DNA of 64,000 nucleotides, taken from contig CM030368.1 in the NCBI GenBank assembly GCA_017893485.1, forward strand, positions 106,523,549 to 106,587,548, in the 5' to 3' direction. A program made the position numbers and the translations under genes. Under the pieces are notes generated by a model. The model was not told the DNA's origin. It saw only the letters and a program-made list of their open reading frames with translations, and ran no database searches. Position 1 is the stretch's first letter; the number at the start of each line of letters is the position of its first letter. This DNA is from Hemerocallis citrina (lineage: Eukaryota; Streptophyta; Magnoliopsida; Asparagales; Asphodelaceae). Below, piece by piece: positions 46,917 to 57,747 of this stretch.

Positions 46917-48254
46917 CTACTCAAACAAATGAGAAAACTTCTGCTGAATCTTCTCCTCCAACTCCCAAGTCGACTCACTAGGCGAGTGAGGATTCCAAGC
47001 AACACGAACTAATTTGATGACCTTGTTCTTAAGCACTTTCTCCCGCCGATCCACAATAGCAACTGACGGAATCTCACAAGTCAAATCTGGCCGAACGGTC
47101 AACTCAGAATAGTCAATCACGTGGCTCTCATCTCGGATATATCTCCTGAGTTGTGAGACATGGAAAACATCGTGCACTCCAGATAAAGCTGGCGGTAATG
47201 CAAGACGATAGACCACCTTGCCTACCCGCACCAAAATTCCAAACGGTCCAATAATCCTCGGGCTAAGCTTGCCCCCACCACCGAACCAAATGACACCGCG
47301 CCAAGGCGATACCTTAAGGAAGACATGGTCACCAACAACAAACTCCAAAGCTCTACGATGGACATTAGCCCATCGCTTCTGCTTGTCCTGAGCTACCTGC
47401 AAGTGCTTCCTGATCTGAACCACAACATCCACTGTCTTGGTGATCAACTCTGGACCCAACAACTTCCTCTCACCAATGTCATCCCAGTATACTGGTGATC
47501 TACACTTCCACCCATAGAGTGCCTCAAACGGAGCAGCTTTAATACTGGCTTGAAAACTGTTATTGTAGGAGAACTCTACGAGATGCAAATGATCCTCCCA
47601 AGACTCACCAAACTGAAGCATGCAAGACCTCAGCATGTCCTCAAGAATCTGAATAGTCCGCTCTGACTGTCCATCAGTCTGGGGATAAAAAGTTGCACTG
47701 CACTTTAATTTGCTCCCCAAACTGTTCTGAAGACTCTCCCAAAATTGAGATCTGAATCTCTTATCCCTGTCGGATACAATACTGACTGGAACCCCATGAA
47801 GTCTAACAATCTCTTGCATATACCTCTCAGCAAGGCTCTCAGTAGACTGACCGACACGAAAAGGAATGAAGTGAGCACTTTTCGTCAAACGGTCAACAAT
47901 CACCCAAATAGCATTATGATCCTTAGGACTCCTCGGCAAAGCGGTCACAAAATCCATAGTGATATGTTCCCACTTCCACTCTGAAATAGGAAGCAGTTGA
48001 AGAAGTCCAGCGGTTCTCTGATGCTCTGCCTTAACCTGCTGACAGACCAAACACTGAGAAACAAACCGTGCAACAGCCCTCTTCATACCATGCCACCAGA
48101 AATGAAGCTTCAAATCCCGATACATCTTAGTACCACCAGGATGATTAGAATACGAAGACTGATGAGCTTCTTCAAGCAACCTCTGACGAACTTCACCCTT
48201 AGGGACACATAACCGGGAACCAAAAAGAAGCAAATCATCTGCATGAATAACCAT
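46917..48254 (-). pseudogene. Gypsy integrase with chromodomain-like C-terminus
   Basis: A 445-codon open stretch. The H2C2 zinc part 'HPGGTKMYRDLK...CLVCQQVKAEHQ' is followed by the D,D,E core in 'TMDFVTALPRS', 'IVSDRDKRF' and 'QTDGQSERTIQ'. The GPF/Y-like part 'RIIGPFGILVRVG' comes next. The tail 'IVDRREKVLKNK...STWELEEKI' is the chromodomain type that guides insertion into heterochromatin. All key residues are present, so this is the best preserved domain in the element. Upstream pol is broken. Confidence 0.88.
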
Positions 48255-48347
48255 GTCCGTCCTGGACCCAAACTCAACCTCAGCTCAAAATTTCTGCAAC
48301 TGCGCATCACTAGCCTGCGCCTCTTTAATCTGCTCAACAAGAGGCGA

Positions 48348-48780
48348 CTACAGCTGGAGCACCAAACAACTCCGACCAGAACTCGGCAACATAATATCCA
48401 GCTCCAACCTCCTCATCTGCTCAATGAGATCACTCTGCTGAGTAAGAAACATAACTGCTGGTCTTCTGCTCAAAATATCAGGCACCAAGTTTACTTTACC
48501 AGGATGGTATTGCAAACTGATGTCATAATCGGCTATAAGTTCCAACCAATGACTTTGCCTCATGTTCAACTCCTTCTGGGTGAAGACGTACTTTAGACTT
48601 TTGTGGTCTGTAAAGATCTCCACTCAGTCTCCAAGTAAATAATGTTTTCACACCTTCAAAGCAAAGATCACTGCCGCTAACTCCAAGTCATGAGTAGGAT
48701 AGTTCTTCTCATTCGGCTTTAACTGCCTCGATGCATACACAACAACTCGGCCCTTCTGCATCAAAACTGCTCCATGACCC
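48348..48780 (-). pseudogene. Gypsy RNase H, frameshifted
   Basis: After 'VVHCDAFGR' at about 48780 a missing base shifts the frame; the next frame gives '[20 protein letters not shown]' and '[16 protein letters not shown]'. A TGA (48626-48624, expected CGA) precedes '[14 protein letters not shown]' and '[19 protein letters not shown]'. Further stops lie at about 48347 and 48287. Confidence 0.82.
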
Positions 48781-50250
48781 TACCAAAAGCATCACAGTGA
48801 ACTACAAATCTGCCTGAACCATCTGGAATAGTCAACACAGGCGCTGACGTCAATCTGTTCTTCAACTCAACAAAAGCCTCATTGCACTCATCAGACCAAC
48901 AAAACTTCTGATCCTTCCCAGTCAATTTAGTCAACGGTCTTGCTATCTTCAAAAAATCTTGGACGAACTTGCGATAATAGCCAGCCAAACCAAGAAAACT
49001 CCTGACCTCCGAAACTGACTTGGGAATATGCCAATCCTTCACAGCCTCAATCTTGGTCGGATCCACAGAAATACCATCGCCAAAAATAATGTGCCTCAAG
49101 AAAGAAATCCTGTCGAGCCAAAACTCGCACTTGCTAAATTTTCCATAGAGCTGATTCTCTCTCAAAGTCTGCAGAACCACTTTAAGATGCTCAGCATGAT
49201 CTTCCCGATTCCGAGAGTACACCAAAATATCATTAATAAAGACCACCACGAATCTGTCCAAGAACTAAGAGAAGACCCGGTTCATAAGACTCATGAATAC
49301 AGCTGGCGCGTTCGTGACCCCAAACGGCATCACAAGATACTCATAGTGCCCGTATCTAGTCCTGAATGTGGTCTTCTGTATATCTGCAGCCTTCACCTTA
49401 ACTTGGTGATATCCAGAACGAAGATCCAACTTCGAGAAAACAGCAGCCCCACTCAACTGATCAAACAAATCATCGATCCTGGGTAATGGATACCGATTCT
49501 TCACAGTAACTCTGTTTAGTTCTCGATAATCTATGCAGAAACAATGAATACCATCCTTCTTGTCAACAAAAAGGACCGGAGTACCCCATGGAGAAACACT
49601 AGGTCTGATGAAACCCAAATCAAGCAATTGCTGAATCTGCACCTTAAGCTCTGCCAACTCAACCGGTGCCATCCTGTAGGGACTCTTCGATATCGGCTTT
49701 GTTCCAGGCTGAACATCAATACCGAATTCTACTTTCCTATTAGGGGGTAAGCCAGGCAATTCATCTAGAAAAACATCCAAGAAATTCCGAACTACTAGAG
49801 GCGCAGCCTCACAGCCTGAGTGCAATGCCATCGCATAATTCACCTGTTCAACTGCAGTCTTTACTCGACCAAGAGAAGACTCTCCGGCATGGAACTCAAA
49901 TTCTGCCTGATCTGGAATTCTGAAGATAACTTTCTTGGCACGGCAATCAATGACGGCATGGGCTTCACCCAACCATTCTATACCCAGAATAACATCGAAT
50001 CCTGAATTTCCAATTATAATCAGGTTGGCTTTGAAATCTGTGTCCCCAATAACAACGGGACATTGCCTGCACTCATAGAAATAAATGACAACTCCACCAC
50101 TTGTCACAATGTTCCAAGCCTCTGACATGTTGCTGCATTCTAACTGATGGCGAGCGACAAATTGAAGGGAGATAAAAGAATGGGTTGCCCTAGAATAAAA
50201 AAGAACATGGGCAGGAAAAGAGCAAACAAGGATGATATCTAAAAGAAATC
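48781..50250 (-). pseudogene. Gypsy protease and reverse transcriptase with lost catalytic residues
   Basis: Protease starts near 50245 as '[15 protein letters not shown]', where the family has DSG: Asp is Tyr and Gly is Arg. RT shows '[13 protein letters not shown]', '[15 protein letters not shown]', '[13 protein letters not shown]', '[15 protein letters not shown]', a TAG at 49264-49262, then '[11 protein letters not shown]' in which the first Asp of the DD pair is Asn, and '[13 protein letters not shown]'. The enzyme would be inactive even without the stop. Confidence 0.88.
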
Positions 50251-50476
50251 AAAGACAAGGAGAAAGCATATACAATCAAGGGATAGAGAGAAGCAAACAA
50301 GGAATCAAGGGATTGAATAAGAAGGGATCAAAATGGAGGGAGCAAGACTAGTATCCAGAATCAGAGTTGGTATAATTTCATTTATGCATGCATGGTTGGT
50401 GAAATGTTGTGCAGATCCCAGTTCGAGCCAAACTTGTCTAATATATTAGGCAACTAATACATTAGCCAAACCTGAT

Positions 50477-50488
50477 GCTCGGATACCA
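50477..50488 (-). other. Primer-binding site for initiator tRNA-Met (gag-less gypsy)
   Basis: TGGTATCCGAGC on the - strand, one base off the usual TGGTATCAGAGC, shortly after the LTR end at 50499. Confidence 0.75.
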
Positions 50489-50498
50489 CTAAAAACCC

Positions 50499-50920
50499 TG
50501 TCACGCCCCACTTTCCAAAAAGGAATACGGAATACGGATACACGACAAAAGGCCAGCGAATGATTTTCATTATCCACAAGCTGTTTCAAGAATCTTTGCA
50601 ACACATCACAGAACAATAAGAGTCGGAAGCAAAAGGCACAACCATTCATGCATAATTGAAACAAATTACCAACAGCAATTTACTTGAAACCAAATACAGT
50701 ATTCTCAAATATATCAGAGTCTGTAGAAAACAAATATCCTGGGTCACATCGCCCAAATACAAATAATATCCAATAAAACAAATACACTTATTCAATGTTC
50801 AAGCAACAAGTAATAATAATAATAGAGCATAAATTCCAACACTAATACATCCTCTCGCCATTACCATCTGGCAGCTGATCATCCTGATCTGCAATTAGTA
50901 AATTTGCAGGAAAAGGAGAA
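50499..50920 (-). repeat. 5' LTR fragment of the gag-less gypsy element
   Basis: It matches 43307-43735 closely, then sequence identity stops after 'gcaggaaaaggagaa', where the Tat element begins. Confidence 0.88.
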
Positions 50921-51485
50921 GTTACCACTAAATCTGGTGTGGGGGCAAACAGATAGAATTTGTGGATTCTTAGGGGAACCGAATAGCCAAACCTGAAACC
51001 TTTCTATCGGAGTTTGACCGTTGACTCCCGCCGTTCACCTGCAAAAAGTGCGAGACACCGGGGTTGATCCCAGCGACGCACCCTCCGACGCTCAAGTCAG
51101 TAATCAGAATGATTATGAATGAGCTTTTGATTGGCAAAAGATTGATTACCTCTTAATGGTGGTGGATGGGGGGTATTTATAGCCGCCTTTGGGACCAGTT
51201 TAGGAATAAAATCCCTAATTTCCAGTGAAAAGATAGAGCGAATCAGGGCTGTTGATTAAATACAATCAGAAACCCTAATTCTATGTAGGTAGGCCAGGTT
51301 CCTTGCGGGTTTGGACCCGCACTCAGTCAAGGTAGAGCCGTTCGCGGGTTATTGGGCTTGTGGAGAAAATACCCAGAACCCGTTTCAGACCCGTTTATAG
51401 GTGAAATTACCGTTTTACCCTTAAGCTTTTAAGATTCGTGCTCGATTTGGACGGTTCCAATTTAACCATATTTTTAGCCATATCA
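50921..51485 (-). repeat. 3' LTR of the Tat element
   Basis: On the - strand it begins TGATATGGC (51485) right after the polypurine tract and contains TATAAATA (51181-51174) and the 'cgacgctcaagtcag' block typical of Tat LTR leaders. The far end near 50921 reads ...GTGGTAAC without a clear CA, so that border is approximate. Confidence 0.75.
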
Positions 51486-51505
51486 CGAGCCCCCCACTCC
51501 CAAAG
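51486..51505 (-). other. Polypurine tract of the Tat element
   Basis: CTTTGGGAGTGGGGGGCTCG on the - strand, directly before the LTR start TGATATGG. Confidence 0.8.
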
Positions 51506-52254
51506 ACTGAGTTTGATCAACCTTTGAGGAGTAGTTTTACTGTTTTAATGGCTTTCGGGGTTGTATCGGAGTCCAAACGAGGGGTATTGATTCTTTTGTA
51601 TGAGGCATTATGGTAATTTTCGAAGCTATTTGCATGCTCAAGGTTTTTCTTGAGCTTTCTTGGACTTCTGGTGATTTTTCTTAATTTTTATATATTTTTT
51701 GGACCATTTATTTAATCTCGCGAAGTGGTGATTTGTTATTCGGGGGTCTTAATTGACTCTTCTAAGCAATAACTATTCACCCAAGGGCTCAAAAATATTT
51801 CCCCAAATCTATAATTATTTTTAGAATTTTTAATTGATTTTTTCGAATTTTTAATCATTTTTTCTCAATTTTTAAATAAATAAATCGATTTTAATAAATA
51901 AAAATTAATTTTTAATCCCGTGGCATAATTTGGGCCTTTCATCAGCTTTGGGCACAAATTTTGGAGAGATCTAGTGACTGTGCTTGCCTGGAGGAGTGAT
52001 TTCCTTCATTTCTTGGCCTGAATACTTCGGTGTTGTTGCTGATCCCCTCCAAACGCATGTTGTGAGAGAGGCCGAGATCTGGAGGGGTTCGGCGACTTCT
52101 GTTGAAGAGCAGGGATATCTTGGCTAGGCTTCAGACGCGAAGAGATGGTTCGGTTAACTTTGGCCGAAGTCCGGAGGAGGTTCGGCGAGTTTTGGCCGAA
52201 GTCCGGAGGGGGTTCGACGAGTTCTGGCCAAAGTCTGGAGAAGATTTCTTCCAT
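51506..52254. other. Non-coding 3' region of the Tat element
   Basis: AT-rich to about 51.9 kb, then 'gttcggcgagttttggccga' direct repeats at 52150-52240 leading into the tandem array. No gene seen. Confidence 0.5.
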
Positions 52255-52830
52255 GTAAGAAGGTCGGTGCTAAGAGTGCTCGGCAAGGCGTGCCGAGATC
52301 CATTTTTTCCATGTGAAAGGGTCGGTAGCAAGAGCGCTCGGCAAGGCGTGCCGAGGACCATTTTTCCATGTAAAATAGTCGGTGGCAAGAGCGCTCGGCA
52401 AGGCGTGCCGAGGTCCATTTTTTCTATGCAAAATGGTTGGTAGCAAGAGCGCTCGGCAAGGCGTGCCGAAGTCCATTTTTCCATGTAAAATGGTCAGTGG
52501 CAAGAGCGCTCAGCAAGGCGTGCTGAGATCCATTTTTTCCATGTAAAATGGTCAGTGGCAAGAGCACTCGGCAAGGCGTGCCGAGGTCCATTTTTTTTTC
52601 ATGTAAAATGGTCGGTGGCAAGAGCTCTCGGCAAGGCGTGCTGAGGTCCATTTTTTCCATGTAAAATGGTCGGTGGCAAGAGCGCACAGCAAGGCGTGCC
52701 GAGGTCCATTTTTTCCATGTAAAATGGTCGGTGGTAAGAGCACTCGGCAAGGCGTGCCGAGGTCCTTTTTTCCATGTAAAATGGTCGGTGGCAAGAGCGC
52801 TTGGCAAGTCGTGCCGAGGTGCCAGAGTTG
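52255..52830. repeat. Tandem array, 10 copies of a ~58-bp unit with a hairpin
   Basis: The unit core CTCGGCAAGGCGTGCCGAG (7-bp arms, 5-nt loop) recurs at 52284, 52342, 52399, 52457, 52514, 52572, 52632, 52690, 52748 and 52805 (position of the C in GGCAAG), 57-60 bp apart. Between cores is 'ttttttccatgtaaaatgg'. Overlapping frames on the - strand (52131-52940) are products of the repeat. Confidence 0.92.
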
Positions 52831-53032
52831 ACTTGACGGCTAGGAAATGACAGGCTGGGCTGATGACTGTTGAGCTTCTGACAACTCTGACAGAAGTGAC
52901 AGCCATTAATGCGACGGTACGGCCTGGCGCGGTAAGTCATGTGACGGTTCAGCTCCTTTTGTCGCTTTGCGTAAATGGGCCTGACTGTTGGTTTTCTTTG
53001 GGTCCATTATCCTCGTTTCGTGTGCCAAGCTC

Positions 53033-53039
53033 TATAAAA
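53033..53039 (+). promoter_or_regulatory. TATA box upstream of the antisense gene
   Basis: TATAAAA in 'gctctataaaactcc', followed by a pyrimidine-rich leader, 165 bp before ATG 53204. Its placement fits a separate + strand promoter inside the Tat element. Confidence 0.55.
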
Positions 53040-53203
53040 CTCCACCTCCTTTCTCATTTTTCACTTCTCCAAATTTTTACTCAGGCGGTGATTTTCTACT
53101 AGCGAGAGCTCACGGTGATCGCTGGCTGTTTTCAGGTGAAAATTCTGACCGTAACTTGTCACTTCAAGGTAACTCATACTTAGTTTTTTTTTCAAGTATA
53201 AAA

Positions 53204-55301
53204 ATGTCTCTTTCCCCTGTCTCCGAGCCCTCCCTCCCTGTTGGCGAAGCTCCTGCTCCGAGTTAGGGAGGTCGCAAAGATAAGGGCAAGAGGGTATCTG
53301 GTCGGGACACAATAGTGGAGGACCCGAAGCATATGAGAGAGTTCGGTAGGTTACCGGGGCCGTTGACAGGGCTCCATAGGGTCCGGGAACTTCCAGAGGA
53401 GCATGCCGAGCGGATCGTTCACGGGAGGGGGCGAACCTTTGAGGAGAATGCAGCAAGGGAGACCTCGGAGGCAGACGACACGGTGTCCATCCTCAACGAG
53501 GTGGACCTGGTAGTGATCCAGGATTGCTTCCAAATCCCAGAGGAGTATGAACTAATGTTGCCAGGTCCCGGGGTTAAGGCCAATTCGCCGTTGCCAGTAA
53601 CCATGTGTTTCTGGCCGGTCGATGCCTTTATCGCCGGGGCTCGGCTCCCTCTCCACCCGTTCGCGATTCAGGTACTTAGGTGGTTTGGGGTCAACCCCAT
53701 CGAACTTATGCCGAACGCGTGGAAAGTGATTAACGGGTTCGTGCTCCACTGCCAGACAGCCGGGGTTGAGTTGGAGTTGAGGGTGCTCCGGATGCTCTAC
53801 CGTCTTCACCAGCAGAACCGGTCAGAGTTCCGGTATTATTTGGCCCCGAGGCATGGCGCTCGACTCGTCGTCTGCCCCGACTCAATAAAGCACTGGTGTG
53901 AGAAGTTTTCTATAGTGCGGAGTCCAGAGGCGTGGCCTATACCCTCCAGTTGGGTGGAGGAGGTGACGAAGCGAATGAGGGAGTCGCCAGTGCTTCACCC
54001 CTAAGAGGAGAATGCAGTTCGGGTCCTTCTCGACCGACCCAAGTTCGACTGGCAAGATCTGACCGAAGACGTTCTCTTCAGGGGAGGGCTATGCCCCGTA
54101 GATCCTAGTACGCGGCTTTTATCTGTGTTTTTTTTTCTTTGTACTTTGCTTATCATAACTTGTGTTTTTCTTAACCAACTTCTCGCTTGATTGCAGAAAA
54201 TATGGACTACGATGCTGTGTTAGCGCAGAGGGCCGCCCTCGGGAGCAAGGCACCTAAGAAGTGCAAGAGGATCGTGACCAGGCTGACCGCTCCAAAGGCT
54301 GCGAAGGTCGCCGGTGCCACCGAGGAGGTGGAGGTCGTGACCCCGAGGAGGGCTTTGGAGGCAGCCACGGCGTCGGCCAACGTAGGCGAGTTCCCGATAG
54401 CCGCTGCGCTCGGGATGGATGTGCTCCCATTGACGGTGGATGCCGAGGAGCTCCTTATAGAGGAGCACAAGAAGATCTATGTTCCGGACTGGCAAGTTCA
54501 GAAGCTCGACAGATTCCTCGGTGACTCGACGTCGAGTATGCAGGCGGTGAAGCACCTGGCGACGCCGAAGGATCGAGCCGCCATGGACGCCGGCCTCGCG
54601 AGCGATGATGCTATCGAGATCGCTCGTGCGGCGGTATCGGTGAGTATCGATTTTCACTCTGTTGATAGCTTGGACATTAAATTTTCTGACTTCTTTCATT
54701 CCTTGTTGTTATGCTATAGATAACCGTCCACTTCGATCATCTCATGGAGCAGATGATGGAGCTGGAGAAGGACCTCAAGAGTGAGGCCGACCGAGCTCGA
54801 GCTTAAAAGGCTCGAATTGCCAACGAACTCGACAAGTTGAAGGTCGAGTTTGAGGGGAAGGCGACGAGGCTCGAGTACCTTGAGGGCCTCGTTACGAAGC
54901 TCGAGGATGATCTGCTTTGGCAGAAGGAGGAGTCGGCCAAGCAGCAGGCTGATGCGGTGGATGCTAAGGCTGCGGCAATGAAGGATGCTGAGGCGGCCAC
55001 CATGGCTAAGGCACAAGGCTTCCTCACTGCCAATATGGCTAAGGCGTATGCCCAAGCCATCGCGCAGGTGTCGGAGCATTATCTCGAGGTCGACTGCTCC
55101 GGATGGCGGCTCTTCCCGGACCACATCGACGGCTTCGACCCCGAGTCGGAGGAGGAAGGAGTGGACGACGAAGATGACGCCGAGTTCGAGGTTATTGGCA
55201 AGGTCCAGGGGTCAGTGGTGACTCCGCTGGCGATGGTGACTCCTTCAGGGGAGTCCGACCTCGTCCAATCTCGTCTCTCCGGGAAAGAGGTCGTCCCCTG
55301 A
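53204..55301 (+). pseudogene. Antisense extra gene of the Tat element, Transposase_28 (PF04195) type
   Basis: Exon 1 runs from ATG 53204 to about 54115. An in-frame TAG lies at 53264 and a TAA at 54002. The core reads 'FQIPEEYELMLPGPGV', 'FIAGARLPLHPFAIQVLRWF', 'PNAWKVINGFVLHC' and 'WCEKFS'. This is the 'putative gypsy type transposon' domain known from plant extra ORFs. An intron ends at TTGCAG (54196). Exon 2 (54197-54639, 'DYDAVLAQRAALG') ends at a GTGAGT donor, intron 54640-54719 is 80 bp, and exon 3 (54720-55301) is a coiled coil rich in E/K/A with an acidic end 'DPESEEEGVDDEDDAEF'. A TAA at about 54804 also breaks exon 3. Function unknown. It is transcribed opposite to gag-pol, and the related families keep it between pol and the 3' LTR. 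Confidence 0.8.
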
Positions 55302-55574
55302 CTTCTTTTTTTTTTGGTGTCTTTTGAGCTGTTGATTGTATTGCCTAATTGCGGACTGGCCACCGCATTTTTGTGCTGAATGAAAATACAACTTTTGAAC
55401 TCGAACCTATGTTTCTTTGAGTAGGTTCCAAACGTTTCTTTGAAATTTGACTAAGTGTTCAAACAAAAGATTTTGGTCTTCGCTAGGTGCACGTAGTCTC
55501 TTTCAGGAGTCAGATGTGAAGCAAATTTGTGAATATTTACTGAGCGTTCTCGTTGTTTGCCTTGAACTTTTCAG
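55302..55574 (+). other. Spacer between the two antisense ORFs
   Basis: T-rich DNA after the stop, possibly a 3' UTR or a further intron: 'gaacttttcagctcgcc' just before 55575 could be an acceptor joining the second ORF to the first gene. Confidence 0.4.
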
Positions 55575-56494
55575 CTCGCCGAGGTGACCCAGTCTGCCGA
55601 CCCCGCCAACCCAGGGGAGGAGTTACGTTCCGAGGTCGGCTTAAGGGTGACGAGGTTGTGTTTGACCAGGTGCCGAGAACGCCTTTACGAAGTCGAGTTG
55701 GGGTTGCACCGAGCCGAAAGTGAGCGGAACCATCTGCAGCTGATCTTAGGCCGGCAAGACATCGAGATTCGGCGACTAGAGGGTAGGCTCGCTGAGATGA
55801 CCCCCGTAGACGAGGATGTTGGTTCGTCGACAGCCTTCACTAATGGCCTGAGGCTTAAGTTCATCCGACACTCTTTGTCAAAGATGACAACGGAGAGAGA
55901 CGATCTTCTTACCGAGATTCAACATCTGCAGATAGTGGAGGCAGAGCTGCTGGCGAAAGAAGAGGAGTTGACAATGATAGTTGGCAAGCTGATGGCCGAA
56001 CGCGACGAATTGACGGCAGAGGTTGATGCGTTGAAGAGGGCCACGATAGATAGGGGCATCGAAGTCACTCAGCTCCGCCGAATCATCGCCAGCCGTCCTA
56101 GCATCCCGAGCTCTGCAGTGCCCCCTTGCTTCGAAGTGGATGTACAAGATGACTCTCTGAAACAACAGATAGCCGAGCTTGAGGTGGAAGTGGCTTGCCT
56201 CAAGCCGCGTTCGGGACCGATCAATGTCAGGAGCACTTCGTGCACTCGTGAAGAAAGCAAACGTGGGATTTCGTTTTACGAGCTCGCGACCCGTTTGCCT
56301 GTTGCTCGACAAAGTCCAGGCGACGTCCAAAGTGGTGTGGCAATTTCATCGAGCGGAGCTTCCGTCGGCGCAACTGTCAGGAGCAGTGCCGAGGATACGT
56401 CTCAGTTCGCCGATCTAGGGACGAGTTCCGAGGTCAGGCGCCGTGGTCCCCGGATATCTTTAAAGCGGAACATCCCTGTGCCTAGGAGGCATTG
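55575..56494 (+). CDS. Second antisense ORF, long coiled-coil protein of unknown function
   Basis: An open frame of about 303 codons without internal stops to TGA at 56492-56494. It starts at an acceptor-like site or an unrecognised start; the first in-frame ATG is at 55584 or later. Long heptad-like stretches ('ERNHLQLILGRQDIEIRRLE', 'EAELLAKEEELTMIVGKLMA', 'LKQQIAELEVEVACLK') predict coiled coils. The C-terminus is basic ('RRRGPRISLKRN'). No catalytic motif is visible. Because the stretch is open while everything around it is broken, it may be younger or under constraint, or open by chance from low A/T. It may be the C-terminal exon of the preceding gene. Confidence 0.55.
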
Positions 56495-56964
56495 AAGCTT
56501 TCTTGTTTTCCAAGTTTTGTATTTTGTCTAAGTGTTGTGAGTTGGCTTTGTTGTTTTGGTTTTTCAGCCCCTGTAACTTCGTTGTAAAGAAGTTTGTCTT
56601 GTAAAGAAGTTGTCTTGTACAGTTCTTCCAAACTTTATAGAAGCGAGGCTTTTTCCTTCTTTGGACTTGTGTGTTTCGTTCTTCCGAACTTTATAGAAGC
56701 TTTCATATGTTGTTCTACTTGCGAAGGTTGGACTACTTTTAGCTCGCTTACGAGCGAGGTGTGTTTGTAGTGCCGAGCACTGCTTCGAACCTCCAGCTTG
56801 CAAATTTGTAGGAGAAGGCAGTTTCTCGTAGTGGAAAGCAGCCTTTTGAAAGATTACTTCAACTTTAGACGAATCATAAGGACCAAAGGTTAGCTCCTAT
56901 AAATACTCTTCTCCCATGTCTAGTATGGTTATAAGAACTTCGTGCAAGCCTTCAGAGCAAGTTT
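56495..56964 (+). other. 3' flank of the antisense ORF with a second TATA-like site
   Basis: T-rich, UTR-like DNA. TATAAATA at 56898-56905 lies 60 bp before the 116-bp array. No gene seen. Confidence 0.45.
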
Positions 56965-57544
56965 CAACGGTTGTGGGAGCAATTCCGAATGGCAAACCAC
57001 TTCTAGCTCGCTTAAGAGCGAGCTTGCGAAGCGGAGTCGAGCCAAGTGTTGGACTCCGAACTCATCGTTTGAGTTAATTTCAACGGTTGTAGGAGAAATT
57101 CCGAATGGCGAACCACTTCTAGCTCGCTTAAGAGCGAGTTTGCGAAGCGGAGTCGAGCCAACTGTTGGACTTCGAACTCGTCGTTTGAGTTAATTTCTAC
57201 GGTTGTGGGAGCAATTCCGAATGGCGAACCACTTCTAGCTCGCTTAAGAGCGAGCTTGCGGAGCAGAGTCAAGCCAAGTGTTGGACTCCGAACTCATCGT
57301 TCGAGTTAATTTCAACGGTTGTGGGAGCTATTCCGAATGGCGAACCACTTCTAGCTCGCTTAAGAGCGAGTTTGCGAAGCGGAGTCGAGCCAAGTGTTGG
57401 ACTCCGAACTCGTCGTTTGAGTTAATTTCAACGGTTGTGGGAACAATTCCGAATGGCAAACCACTTCTAGCTCGCTTAAGAGCGAGTTTGCGAAGCGGAG
57501 TCGAGCCAAGTGTTGGACTCCGAACTCGTTGTTTGAGTTAAAGA
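56965..57544. repeat. Tandem array, five copies of a 116-bp unit with a hairpin
   Basis: Copies start at 56965, 57081, 57197, 57313 and 57429, exactly 116 bp apart, with about 5% differences. Each holds CTCGCTTAAGAGCGAG (6-bp arms, 4-nt loop) and 'gcgaagcggagtcgagccaa'. The frames over it on both strands are repeat products. Confidence 0.95.
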
Positions 57545-57747
57545 AATTAATAACAGAGAGACGCAAGTAATCACAAGAAAGATATGGGAAAAAAGAAGCT
57601 CTCTATTGATAACTACTAGTTGGCTGCTTCTAAGTTTCAAGCCATTATTACATTGAGAAAATAAAGAAGCAAAATACAAGTGAAAGGAAAGGAATGGTTC
57701 GACATCTGAAGGTACTTAGAGAGGCGTTCAGGCGCTCTCTTGGTACT

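Larger units (their letters stand above)
43307..50920 (-). mobile_element. Ty3/gypsy element, Tekay/Del type, without gag
   Basis: Left LTR 43307-46825, pol on the - strand (50245-46917), primer site 50488-50477, right LTR from 50499 cut at about 50920 by the Tat element. The chromodomain-like tail and 3.5-kb LTR fit Tekay/Del. Gag is absent: only about 230 bp separate the primer site from protease. It lies in RT of the old gypsy (left flank gatac at 43302-43306; the right flank is outside the window). Confidence 0.88.

Noticed and set aside
52131..52940. Repetitive - strand ORFs with 'GTPCRALL' and 'HGKNG' repeats as a repeat protein
   Set aside because: They are translations of the 58-bp tandem array in several frames; unit length is not constant modulo 3, so no repeat protein is maintained.
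52255..57544. Tandem arrays as CRISPR
   Set aside because: Units are contiguous without unique spacers, in plant retrotransposon DNA, with no cas genes.
56942..57679. Repetitive ORFs over 56.9-57.7 kb as genes
   Set aside because: Translations of the 116-bp array on both strands; 116 is not a multiple of 3.
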